Assembly (NCBI GenBank): GCA_025451535.1
Contig: JANWKE010000125.1
Span: 1 to 34,922 of the forward strand
Origin: Verrucomicrobiia bacterium
Lineage (GTDB): Bacteria > Verrucomicrobiota > Verrucomicrobiia > Limisphaerales > UBA11358
Reading direction: 5' to 3'
Length of the DNA stretch: 34,922 nt
Shown here: one piece after another, positions 23,810-31,205 of the stretch
Layout: each line of letters starts with the position of its first letter
Numbering within the stretch: the stretch's first letter is position 1
The notes under the pieces: model-generated
What the model was told of the DNA's origin: nothing
Databases searched by the model: none
Seen by the model: only the letters and a program-made list of their open reading frames with translations
Position numbers and translations under genes: made by a program

Positions 23810-24312
23810 TCCGGCCTTGCACAGTTTCCGACGTTCCAGACATGTTCACCATCGTTAATGACGCCGCTCAGGCCTACAAAGAGGTGATTCCCACCGATCG
23901 TTGGCATGAACCTTATATGCCGCTCGCAGAGCTGACGGAAGAAATCGCAGCGGGCGTCAAATTCTGGGGCTATGTGGAGAACGATCGGCTGGTCGGCGTC
24001 ATGGGCATGCAACCGGTCAAGGACGTCACTTTAATCCGGCACGCCTATGTCACAACGGCGATGCGTAATCACGGTTTCGGCGGGAAACTGCTCAGTCATT
24101 TGCTGGAGCGGATCGAAGGCGAAATTCTCGTTGGGACCTGGCAGGCCGCCCGTTGGGCCGTCAGTTTTTACCAGAAGCACGGATTCCAATTGGTTGACGA
24201 AGCGGAGAAAAACCGGTTGCTGGCGACTTATTGGGAAATACCCCAACGGCAAATTGAGACCTCCGTGGTACTGGTTTATAACCGGCCTCGTTCGTTATCG
24301 GGCAAAGTTTAA
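23806..24312 (+). CDS. GNAT family N-acetyltransferase
   Basis: A 168-residue GNAT protein. The acetyl-CoA-binding motif A is visible in HAYVTTAMRNHGFGGKLLSHL (R-x-x-G-x-G/A type: RNHGFGGKLL near residues 86-95), preceded by KFWGYVENDRLVGVMGMQ as strands 2-4 and followed by WQAARWAVSFYQKHGFQLV, the usual motif B with tyrosine near the thiol of CoA. Its ATG overlaps the ComB stop by four bases. The acceptor amine is unknown. Confidence 0.88.
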   Translation: MIRPCTVSDVPDMFTIVNDAAQAYKEVIPTDRWHEPYMPLAELTEEIAAGVKFWGYVENDRLVGVMGMQPVKDVTLIRHAYVTTAMRNHGFGGKLLSHLLERIEGEILVGTWQAARWAVSFYQKHGFQLVDEAEKNRLLATYWEIPQRQIETSVVLVYNRPRSLSGKV

Positions 24313-24421
24313 AACAAATCTGCTTAAAGGAAAATCGGAGCTGTTCCGTTTGCTTGTGCTTTTAGAGCACTTACGCTTCCAGATTGTATTGACTCTCAAT
24401 CCAGATTGCCGGACCCAATTG

Positions 24422-24592
24422 CTATCCAATGTAATCAACCTGAACGAATCCGACGATTTCATCCACGTTAAAGGCGGCTACCACCGTCTCCCCCTCCCAG
24501 AAAAAAATGATCTTGTTGCCATCCCCAACGGTAGCGGTCTCCGCTTTGACCATCAGTACGCCGGTTTTTGTGACCAGTCGGTAGGTTTTCAT
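24422..24592 (-). CDS. Small ORF, 56 residues, unknown
   Basis: An ATG at 24592 opens a 56-codon frame ending TAG. The product starts MKTYRLVTKTGVLMVKAE and ends FNVDEIVGFVQVDYIG, with IIFFWEGETVVAAF in the middle: strand-turn-strand alternation that suggests a small beta barrel. This looks more like a protein than random translation, and no better frame exists on either strand in 24313-24758. No Shine-Dalgarno sequence is seen before the ATG. The remainder of the 24313-24758 interval shows no other gene; a weak 5-bp hairpin near 24355-24371 is the only structure. Confidence 0.45.
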   Translation of the reverse strand: MKTYRLVTKTGVLMVKAETATVGDGNKIIFFWEGETVVAAFNVDEIVGFVQVDYIG

Positions 24593-24758
24593 ATAATTAT
24601 GGTTTAACCACTTCGGATAAAATTCACAAGCTTTTCTCCATCACAAAGTAATCCGGCTTGGATTACAAAGCCCAATCCAGTACAACCTTGTCGAAAAATC
24701 GAATACCGGACAGAGCTGAACAGGCCCCAACTGCATGGCATTTCAACCTTAACCATTT

Positions 24759-25304
24759 ATGGTCACCACCAATATCTCCAACGCTCCGGTTGCCTGGTAC
24801 ATTCGCGTGCTGCAACAACCCGTTACCTCCTTCGGCCTAGCCGCCCTTTGTCTCGCCCTTGATTTTTCAACGGAACCGTACATTACCTTCCCGATTACGT
24901 TCATTATTCCCGTGGCCATTGCCGCCTGGTTCTGTCGCTCGCCGTATGCCTATTCCCTGGCGATTATCCAACCGCTGGTGCGCCTGAGTTTTACCTGTCT
25001 CCGGCATGCTCCCGGAAATATCAATGATTTGATCGCCAATTCCGGCATTCGCGTCGTCGTCCTGGTGCTTCTGGCCTACTTAATCAGCCGGACCGCCCGT
25101 CAGACGCGTGAGCTGGCCAAACGGGTCAACCTGTTGGAAGGCATTCTGCCCATTTGCAGTCTGTGCAAAAAAATCCGCGACGAGCGCGGCGACTGGCAGC
25201 CGGTGGAAATTTATGTTTCGAATCGTACGGATGCCCTGTTCAGCCACAGCCTTTGCCCCGACTGCCTGAAACGCGATTACCGACACGTTCAAGTCGAGGG
25301 CTGA
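24759..25304 (+). CDS. Membrane protein with paired-CxxC cytoplasmic tail
   Basis: A 181-residue protein with three or four predicted membrane helices (about residues 22-35, 41-57, 62-75 and 95-110), a short alpha-helical connector (RTARQTRELAKRVNLLEGIL), and a C-terminal module with two CxxC pairs: LPICSLCKKIRDERGDWQPV and SHSLCPDCLKRDY, about 35 residues apart. Such a module, with CKKIRD, W, VE-Y and FSH-CP-C motifs, is often the last part of PAS- or receiver-containing signalling proteins in this and other phyla, and likely binds zinc. Here it sits directly on a small membrane domain without kinase or PAS. Its function is unknown; a redox or metal-responsive output is possible. It is convergent with mqnD. 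Confidence 0.75.
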   Translation: MVTTNISNAPVAWYIRVLQQPVTSFGLAALCLALDFSTEPYITFPITFIIPVAIAAWFCRSPYAYSLAIIQPLVRLSFTCLRHAPGNINDLIANSGIRVVVLVLLAYLISRTARQTRELAKRVNLLEGILPICSLCKKIRDERGDWQPVEIYVSNRTDALFSHSLCPDCLKRDYRHVQVEG

Positions 25305-25374
25305 TATCCACGGTGCGGCTGGAACATCGGTTCCGCTTTTGAACCGGCAACCCTTCCCATCAGGTCCGCCAGGC

Positions 25375-26226
25375 TCAAACCACAAATTCCAGTTCCTGCC
25401 GGTGCGGAATCAGTCCGCGCTCGAAGGCCCGCCCCAAAAAACGGCGGATGGATTCCCGGCCCCGCTCACCGTAATCGAGCGTCCAATGATTTACGTACAT
25501 GCCGACGAATTTGTCGGCGAGGTCGCGCCCCATGTCGCGGGCGTATTGCAGCGCGTGTTGCACCGCCTCGGCACGATGCTCCAGGCTGAATTGAATGCTT
25601 GCGGCCAGAATCCCGGCAATGGTTTGGCGCACGTCCGGCGGGAACTTTTTGTGGATGACATTGCCGCCCAACGGCAGCGGCAGGCCGTCGTTTTCCTTTC
25701 CCCACCAGGCGCCCAGGTCTTCACACACCGCCAGCCCCTCGTTTTGATACGTCAACTGGCCTTCATGGATGATGAGTCCCACCTCGGCCGCGCCGGAGCG
25801 GACGGTCTGGAAAATCTCGTCGAAGGGCACCACAACGTAATTGAATTCCTTCGCGCCTTTGCCCAGCCAGAGTTGCAGCGCGAGGAAGGCGCTCGTCATT
25901 GTCCCGGGCACGGCGATTCTTTTCCGGGCAACTTCATCCCGAGAAAACTTTTGTTTCGCCACCAGCATCGGGCCGTAACCGTCGCCCATGCTGGCGCCGC
26001 TGGGCAACAGCGCGTATCGCTCGCTCACATAAGCATAGGCGTGCAGGCTGATGGCGGTGATGTCCAGCTCGCCGCGCGTGGCACGTTCGTTCAACGTCTG
26101 GATGTCCTGCAAAATATGCTCAAAACGGAAACCGTGCGTCGGAATCAAGTCCTTCGCCAGCGCATAAAACATGAAAGCGTCATCCGGATCAGGCGAGTGA
26201 CCCAGCGTCAACGTCGTCGGTTGCAT
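25375..26226 (-). CDS. mqnD: 1,4-dihydroxy-6-naphthoate synthase MqnD
   Basis: MqnD converts cyclic dehypoxanthinyl futalosine to 1,4-dihydroxy-6-naphthoate in the futalosine route to menaquinone. The 283-residue protein has a periplasmic-binding-protein-like fold and the family's N-terminal LGHSPDPDDAFMFYAL, DITAISLHAYAYV, GDGYGPMLVA, VPGTMTSAFLALQLWL and VGLIIHEGQLTY. MqnA is a paralogue; the HSPDPDDAFMFYAL start favours MqnD. No other menaquinone gene is in the window. The ATG at 26226 is well placed. A long open frame on the opposite strand (25339-26394) is its shadow. Confidence 0.92.
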   Translation of the reverse strand: MQPTTLTLGHSPDPDDAFMFYALAKDLIPTHGFRFEHILQDIQTLNERATRGELDITAISLHAYAYVSERYALLPSGASMGDGYGPMLVAKQKFSRDEVARKRIAVPGTMTSAFLALQLWLGKGAKEFNYVVVPFDEIFQTVRSGAAEVGLIIHEGQLTYQNEGLAVCEDLGAWWGKENDGLPLPLGGNVIHKKFPPDVRQTIAGILAASIQFSLEHRAEAVQHALQYARDMGRDLADKFVGMYVNHWTLDYGERGRESIRRFLGRAFERGLIPHRQELEFVV

Positions 26227-26303
26227 CGGCGGAAACTAATTCAAACCCCGCGGGCTGTCACGACGAGAAGGGTCATGCGGCAGAAATTTAAAAACGGTGG
26301 GCC

Positions 26304-26325
26304 GGGCGGGCTCATGCGCCCGCCC
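26304..26325. repeat. GC palindrome with six-base loop (family D)
   Basis: GGGCGGGC (26304-26311), loop TCATGC, GCCCGCCC (26318-26325) form a perfect 8-bp stem with the same stem and loop lengths as REP family A but a different sequence. There is no T-run, and it lies about 80 bases upstream of the mqnD start, so it is not that gene's terminator. Confidence 0.6.
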
Positions 26326-26842
26326 CACCCCACCAACCCATGTTACTCCCCGGTTTGTATCAGGATTCGAACTTTGTTCGTTTCACACTCTTGATTAACT
26401 TTCAGTTTCGTCTGCACGCGCGTACGCGCTGCCCGGCCCGGCCGCAACCAAAATTCACCTCCTCTTTCGCAATTTGCTTTGCGGGCAAACCCGACCGGCG
26501 CGCACGTCGTGCTCCTCCACCGACCAGCAACCTCTGCCCCTACCTTTCCAAAGACCAACCCACTCACCCTCACCCCCACCTTGCGATTGCCCGGGGCTCC
26601 CCACCCACATCACTTCTCTGCGACAACCGCTTCCCACCACCGCGCCCCTTTAAGCACTGCGCGTGCCGCCCGCGAAATTCTCAGAAATTTTGTGGAAATC
26701 CGTTGTATTTCGTGAACCTGATTTCGTGAGCGGGTCAAAGTGCTGTTGGTTTTTTCTCAAGGTGACCAAAAACTTCCGCGCCGGATTGTTGCCGGGGGCA
26801 CCGACGCCTTTCCGACACTTTCCTCTTCCCTTCGGAAGTGGT

Positions 26843-26851
26843 TGTTATAAT
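26843..26851 (+). promoter_or_regulatory. Candidate extended -10 promoter
   Basis: TGTTATAAT fits the extended -10 pattern TGnTATAAT exactly. No good -35 hexamer is seen 17 bases upstream (CTCTTC), as is usual for extended -10 promoters. It would start transcription near 26858, ahead of the DUF2911 operon at 27036, and only a few bases before the ATG of the short ORF at 26862. Confidence 0.45.
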
Positions 26852-26861
26852 CTCCGGCCCC

Positions 26862-27005
26862 ATGAACCCGGAAGCACGCTATTTCCGCCATGCCTGGCTT
26901 GAGGCGGTTTATCCGCATCTCCCGGCCCGATTCTTCTGTAACCCCGATTTCACCGGTCTCGTCTGTTTCTCAACCAAAGATGGACTCGAATTAACCACAA
27001 CCTGA
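26862..27005 (+). CDS. Short ORF, 47 residues, possible leader peptide
   Basis: The frame runs from ATG 26862 to TGA 27003-27005. The product starts MNPEARYFRHAWLEAVYPHL and includes FFCNPDFTGLVCFSTKDG. It lies right behind the candidate promoter, so the message would be nearly leaderless, and 30 bases before the DUF2911 start codon. It may be a small protein, a leader peptide, or chance; no family is recognised. Confidence 0.25.
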   Translation: MNPEARYFRHAWLEAVYPHLPARFFCNPDFTGLVCFSTKDGLELTTT

Positions 27006-27035
27006 ACGCAAACCATCCCAGCCATAGGAGTCATC

Positions 27036-27587
27036 ATGAACAAACACCTCTCCCTTCTCGCAGTCGTCGCCGTGGCCATGCTCAGTGCCTGGCCGGTGAT
27101 GGCCCAACGCAGCCGCGTGAGCCCGCATGAAACCATCAGCGGCGTGATCGACGGCAACCGGGTCACCATTACTTACGGCCGTCCCTACACCACCAAACCC
27201 GGGACGACCGAGGCCCGTAAAATCTGGGGCGGACTGGTGCCCTATGGGGAGCCCTGGCGCATGGGGGCGGACGAGGCCACGACCCTCATCACGCAAAAGC
27301 CGATCGAATTGGGCGGCAAGACCATTCCCGCGGGGGCTTACACCCTTTACCTGGTGCCGGAGGAAAACGGGGCGTCCCAACTGGCCATCAGCACGCGCCT
27401 CGGCGGCTGGGGAATCCCAGTGGACACCTCGCACGACGTGGCGCGGGTTGACCTGAAAAAGGAAGCATTGGACAAGCCGGTGGACCAATTCACCATGGCG
27501 GTCGCCCGGTCGCCGGGCGGGGGCGGCGTCTTGAAGATGATGTGGGAAAACACCGGATTTTCCGTGCCTCTCACTGTGGCAAAGTAA
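27036..27587 (+). CDS. DUF2911 domain secreted protein
   Basis: A 183-residue protein with a signal peptide (MNKHLSLLAVVAVAMLSAWP to VMAQ) and a DUF2911 domain: YGRPYTTKPG, IWGGLVPYGEPWRMGADEAT, IPAGAYTLYLVPEENG and a C-terminal strand region. DUF2911 proteins are secreted or periplasmic and of unknown biochemical role. A good Shine-Dalgarno AGGAG (27026-27030) sits five bases before the ATG. A second DUF2911 gene follows after 26 bases, and both precede a secreted PIG-L protein, so they may act on or bind the same extracytoplasmic substrate. The histidine-poor domain lacks an obvious catalytic set. Confidence 0.88.
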   Translation: MNKHLSLLAVVAVAMLSAWPVMAQRSRVSPHETISGVIDGNRVTITYGRPYTTKPGTTEARKIWGGLVPYGEPWRMGADEATTLITQKPIELGGKTIPAGAYTLYLVPEENGASQLAISTRLGGWGIPVDTSHDVARVDLKKEALDKPVDQFTMAVARSPGGGGVLKMMWENTGFSVPLTVAK

Positions 27588-27613
27588 TCCGACATATTCC
27601 AGCCATCGAATCC

Positions 27614-28495
27614 ATGAATACAAAACCATTGCTTCGCTCGCTCACCCTGGTTTGCGGGCTGGCCTTTGTGACCGGCTTGTCGGCACAGACGCCGGGGATT
27701 GAATTCCCCGCCGCCAGTCCCGCTTGCACGCTGAAACAGCGCGTCGGCCTCACGGATATTCAAGTGGATTATTCACGGCCCGGGGTAAAAGACCGCACCA
27801 TCTTTGGGGGCATTGTGCCCTACGGCCAGGTCTGGCGCACCGGCGCCAATCAGGCCACCAAACTCACCTTCAACACGCCGGTCAAACTCGAGGGGCATGA
27901 AATCCCCGCCGGCACTTATGCGCTTTTCACCATCCCCGGCGAGAACGAGTGGACCATCATCATCAACAAGGACGCGAACCAATGGGGCGCCTTTCAATAC
28001 AACGAGAAGAATGACGTCGTGCGATTCAAGGTGACGCCGGCAACGTTGACGGATACGCACCTCGAAACCTTCACCATCGAGCTGAACCACATTCGTGACG
28101 AATCGGCGGCGCTCATGCTGGTTTGGGACCAGACCGTGGTGCCGATCCGGCTGGAGGTGAATGTCGCCGACAAGGTCGTTCCGCAAATTGAGGCGGCCCT
28201 GGCGAAGCCCGGCAAAAAATCGGACGGGTTTTATTTTCAGGCCGCCACGTTCTACTACAATCACAACCTGGACCTGAAGCAGGCCCTGGATTGGGTCAAC
28301 GCCGGCCTGGCGGACAATCCCCGGATTGCCTTTGAAATGTTCCACTTGAAGGCTCAGATTCTGGCGAAACAGGGAGACAAACCGGGCGCGATCGCGGCAG
28401 CCAAGCAATCCACCGAATTGGCGCTGAAGGCTGAAGGCCCCGGCAGTTCATTCCCCAAAATGAACCAGGACCTCATCTCCAGCTTGCAGGAATGA
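27614..28495 (+). CDS. DUF2911 protein with TPR-like C-terminus
   Basis: A 293-residue secreted protein: signal peptide (MNTKPLLRSLTLVCGLAFV to LSAQ), a DUF2911 domain (VDYSRPGVKDRTIFGGIVPY, GQVWRTGANQATKL, IPAGTYALFTIPGENEW), then about 100 residues with tetratricopeptide-like helices (FYFQAATFYYNHNLDLKQAL, LAKQGDKPGAIAAAKQSTEL). The first domain is a paralogue of the preceding gene. The ATG at 27614 is preferred over an open frame from 27542, which would overlap the previous gene and lose the signal peptide. Its stop overlaps the next start in ATGATG. The function is unknown; the TPR part suggests protein contacts in the periplasm. Confidence 0.87.
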   Translation: MNTKPLLRSLTLVCGLAFVTGLSAQTPGIEFPAASPACTLKQRVGLTDIQVDYSRPGVKDRTIFGGIVPYGQVWRTGANQATKLTFNTPVKLEGHEIPAGTYALFTIPGENEWTIIINKDANQWGAFQYNEKNDVVRFKVTPATLTDTHLETFTIELNHIRDESAALMLVWDQTVVPIRLEVNVADKVVPQIEAALAKPGKKSDGFYFQAATFYYNHNLDLKQALDWVNAGLADNPRIAFEMFHLKAQILAKQGDKPGAIAAAKQSTELALKAEGPGSSFPKMNQDLISSLQE

Positions 28496-31038
28496 TGTCC
28501 ACTGCGTCCATTGCCGCACCTGCGCTGCGCTCACGTCGGGCGCAGCGTTTCCTTTTCAGTCTGGCCTGTGGCCTTGTGATGCTAAGTGTGCCACGGGTGG
28601 CCGGCGCCGCGCCGGCGCCCGCTTCGTTGATTCTCCAGGACCTGTACAACTTCGACACGGTAGGCAATGTGCTTTACGTTGCCGCGCATCCCGACGACGA
28701 AGACACGCAACTCATCACCTTCCTCGCACGCGGACGGCATTACCGCTCCGCGTATCTGTCAGTCACGCGCGGCGACGGCGGCCAGAACGTGCTCGGCCCG
28801 GAATTCGGCCAGGAGTTGGGCGTCATCCGGACCCAGGAATTGCTGGCGGCGCGCCGGTTGGATGGCGGCGAACAGTTCTTCACCCGCGCGATGGACTTTG
28901 GCTATTCCAAGGATTACCGCGAAACGCTGCGCATCTGGGACCATCAGCAGGTCCTTTCCGACGTGGTGCGCGTCATCCGCACCTTTCAGCCGGACGTGGT
29001 CATCGCCGGTTTTTCCACGAACCAAACTCCCGGCCAGCACGGTCATCACGTCGCCTCCGCCATCCTCGCCGGGGAAGCGTTCAAACTTGCCGGGGATCCG
29101 AAGGCGTTTCCCGACCAGCTCGATTATTTGAAGCCGTGGCAGCCGAAGCGCCTGCTGCAAAACAACCGTTTCGGTGGACGCGGCGGCGGCAATTCCGCCG
29201 GCGCCCCGCACGTCGAAATCAGCGGCACCGACCCGGTGCTGGGCATTTCCTTCGGCGAACTCGCCGCGCGCAGCCGCGCGATGCACAAAACGCAAGGCTT
29301 CGGGAATTTCGGCGGCTTCGGCGGCGGCGGCGCCCGCACCGCCAGCTTCCTCGTGCTCGCCGGCGAGCCGGCGACCAACGACATCATGGATGGCATTGAC
29401 ACCACCTGGTCGCGCGTGCCCGGCGGCACCCAAATCGGCAAACAGGCGGACGGAATCATCGCGCATTTTGACACAAACAATCCGTCCGCGAGCGTGAATG
29501 CGCTGCTCGCGCTGAAAAAAAATCTCGCGGCGCTGCCGGACAGTCCGCGGGTTGGACTGAAACGAAAGCTGCTCGATAAGATTTTACAGGAATGCCTCGG
29601 CCTCTCCGTTGCGACGACCGTTCCGCAAGCCGAAGTTGTTGCCGGCGAACCGTTGAAACTGAATTTCACCGTGAATCTCGCGTCAAGCCAGCCGGTGCAT
29701 TGGATTGGAATTCGTTTCCCCGTGACCGGCCGTGAAATTTCCCTTCCGGACAACGCGCCCATGGGCAACGAAACGGATCACGGGAGACTCACTTCCGAAG
29801 CCACGGAAACCCTGCCCGCCACGTTGCCCTTGAGTGAGCCGTATTGGCTCCGCGAAGAGCCGACCGTCGGCATGTTCCGCGTGGATGATCCCAAACTCAT
29901 CGGTCAGCCGGAAAGCCCGCCAGCGTTTCCCGTCGAATATGTTTTCCGCGTTGGCGATCAAACGCTTGTCGTCGCCGACGAACCTGTTCAAGCCGGCACC
30001 GAGTCCGGCAAATTTGAAGCGCGCCGGACGCTGAAAGTCATTCCTCCGGTTTCGCTGCGATGCGAGGACGAAGTGAGATTGTTCAAGCCCGGCACTGCGC
30101 GGAAGGTGATCATCGAGGTCACCGCCGCCCGCGCGGATTTGCAAGGCGAACTTTCGCTCGACCCACCCGACGGTTGGAAAGCCACGCCGGTAAAAAGAGA
30201 ATTCTCATTTGCTTCCGCGGGGGCGCGCAAGGAATTCTCCTTCACCGTCACCGCGCCTCCCCAAGCCGCGACGGCCCAGATCACCGCCCGCGCAAAAATC
30301 GGTGACAAGGTTTACGACAACCAGCGCATCGAAATCAGTTATCCGCACATTCCGATGCAATTGCTGCAACCGCCGGCGCGCATCAAAGCCGTCAGCCTCG
30401 ACCTCGCGATCCGCGGGAAACAAGTCGGTTACGTTCCCGGCGCGGGCGACAGCGTGGACGATGCCATCCAGGAAATGGGCTACGACGTCACGCTGCTCAC
30501 CGGCGACGATTTGACCACAAACCGTTTGAAAGATTTTGACGCCGTGGTCATCGGCGTCCGCGCGTTCAACGTTCGTACCGACCTCGTTTCCCATTTGCCG
30601 GCCTTGTTCGCTTACGTTGAAGCCGGCGGCAACGTCATTGAACAATACAACCGGCCGGGACGCGATTTGAAGACCGACCAGCTGGCGCCCTACAGCCTGC
30701 ACATTTCGGGCGAACGTGTTACCGACGAGACCGCGCCGGTGACGTTTCTTGCGCCCGATCATCCGGTGCTGAACACGCCCAACAAAATCACCAGCGCCGA
30801 TTTCGACGGCTGGATCCAGGAACGCGGGATTTATTATCCCGACGAGTGGGATGACCATTTCACGCCCATCCTCGCGTGCAGCGATCCCGGCGAAGCACCG
30901 CTCAAAGGCGGACTGCTCGTCGCCTCGTATGGCAAGGGCCATTTCGTTTATACCGGCCTGGTGTTTTTCCGGCAACTGCCCGCGGGTGTGCCCGGCGCCT
31001 ACCGCTTGTTTGCCAATCTGGTTTCACTCGGCAAATGA
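28492..31038 (+). CDS. Secreted PIG-L/LmbE deacetylase with C-terminal amidotransferase-like domain
   Basis: PIG-L enzymes are zinc-dependent de-N-acetylases acting on N-acetylhexosamine groups. This 848-residue protein has a signal peptide ending near AGAAPAP, the metal motif YVAAHPDDEDTQ (AHPDDE at 65-70), SVTRGDGGQNVLG, QELLAARRLDGGEQFF, and the third ligand region GQHGHHVASA. A Gly-rich loop at ~225-290 is peculiar. Residues ~360-610 look like beta domains, and ~620-848 (DSVDDAIQEMGYDVTLLTGD, DFDAVVIGVRAFN, YVEAGGNVIEQYN) resemble a ThuA/class I amidotransferase-like Rossmann fold without an obvious Cys-His-Glu triad. The start overlaps the previous stop and its stop overlaps the following ATG. 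It probably removes acetyl groups from an extracellular glycan. Confidence 0.88.
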   Translation: MMSTASIAAPALRSRRAQRFLFSLACGLVMLSVPRVAGAAPAPASLILQDLYNFDTVGNVLYVAAHPDDEDTQLITFLARGRHYRSAYLSVTRGDGGQNVLGPEFGQELGVIRTQELLAARRLDGGEQFFTRAMDFGYSKDYRETLRIWDHQQVLSDVVRVIRTFQPDVVIAGFSTNQTPGQHGHHVASAILAGEAFKLAGDPKAFPDQLDYLKPWQPKRLLQNNRFGGRGGGNSAGAPHVEISGTDPVLGISFGELAARSRAMHKTQGFGNFGGFGGGGARTASFLVLAGEPATNDIMDGIDTTWSRVPGGTQIGKQADGIIAHFDTNNPSASVNALLALKKNLAALPDSPRVGLKRKLLDKILQECLGLSVATTVPQAEVVAGEPLKLNFTVNLASSQPVHWIGIRFPVTGREISLPDNAPMGNETDHGRLTSEATETLPATLPLSEPYWLREEPTVGMFRVDDPKLIGQPESPPAFPVEYVFRVGDQTLVVADEPVQAGTESGKFEARRTLKVIPPVSLRCEDEVRLFKPGTARKVIIEVTAARADLQGELSLDPPDGWKATPVKREFSFASAGARKEFSFTVTAPPQAATAQITARAKIGDKVYDNQRIEISYPHIPMQLLQPPARIKAVSLDLAIRGKQVGYVPGAGDSVDDAIQEMGYDVTLLTGDDLTTNRLKDFDAVVIGVRAFNVRTDLVSHLPALFAYVEAGGNVIEQYNRPGRDLKTDQLAPYSLHISGERVTDETAPVTFLAPDHPVLNTPNKITSADFDGWIQERGIYYPDEWDDHFTPILACSDPGEAPLKGGLLVASYGKGHFVYTGLVFFRQLPAGVPGAYRLFANLVSLGK

Positions 31039-31205
31039 AATCTTCGGAGGCCAACACCGCATCCGTTGACGTGCCTCCGGATAACAGGGACGAATTGACC
31101 AGCCTGCCCTGGCTGCGCACCTGGCGCGGGGTTTACCTTTTTGTCTTCAGCTGTTTCGTTTTGTGGGTGGTGCTCCTGCTTGCGTTGACGATGAGTTTTT
31201 CATGA
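31035..31205 (+). CDS. 56-residue single-pass membrane protein
   Basis: The ATG at 31035 overlaps the PIG-L stop (ATGA), and its own stop overlaps the symporter's ATG (ATGA). The product has a polar N-terminus (MKSSEANTASVDVPPDNRDE), then LTSLPWLRTWRG and one hydrophobic helix YLFVFSCFVLWVVLLLALT. Strict overlap on both sides argues for a real, translated gene coupled to the transporter. Small subunits precede some Na+/solute symporters; this one resembles that arrangement, but family identity is not established. Confidence 0.7.
   Translation: MKSSEANTASVDVPPDNRDELTSLPWLRTWRGVYLFVFSCFVLWVVLLLALTMSFS

Larger units (their letters stand above)
26227..26861. other. Gene-poor interval with pyrimidine-rich plus strand
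   Basis: No convincing coding frame exists here. A GC palindrome lies at 26304-26325. From about 26440 to 26660 the plus strand is rich in C, with runs such as CCCTCACCCCCACC; the minus strand has at least six runs of three or more G between 26559 and 26608 and could form a G-quadruplex. Two ATTTCGTGA direct repeats lie near 26705-26730. No tRNA, riboswitch or known small RNA was recognised. Confidence 0.5.

Noticed and set aside
25321-25340. Short GGAAC/GTTCC hairpin followed by TTTT after the paired-CxxC gene
   Set aside because: The 5-bp stem is too weak to call a terminator.
26340-26380. tRNA T-loop-like GTTCGAATCC on the minus strand
   Set aside because: Flanking bases do not pair as a T-stem and no acceptor or anticodon arm can be drawn.
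25339-26394. 351-codon plus-strand frame over mqnD
   Set aside because: Antisense shadow of a clear MqnD; no recognisable motifs.
26340-26729. 129-codon plus-strand and 78-codon minus-strand ORFs
   Set aside because: Residue make-up reflects the biased C-rich strand; no ribosome binding sites or motifs.
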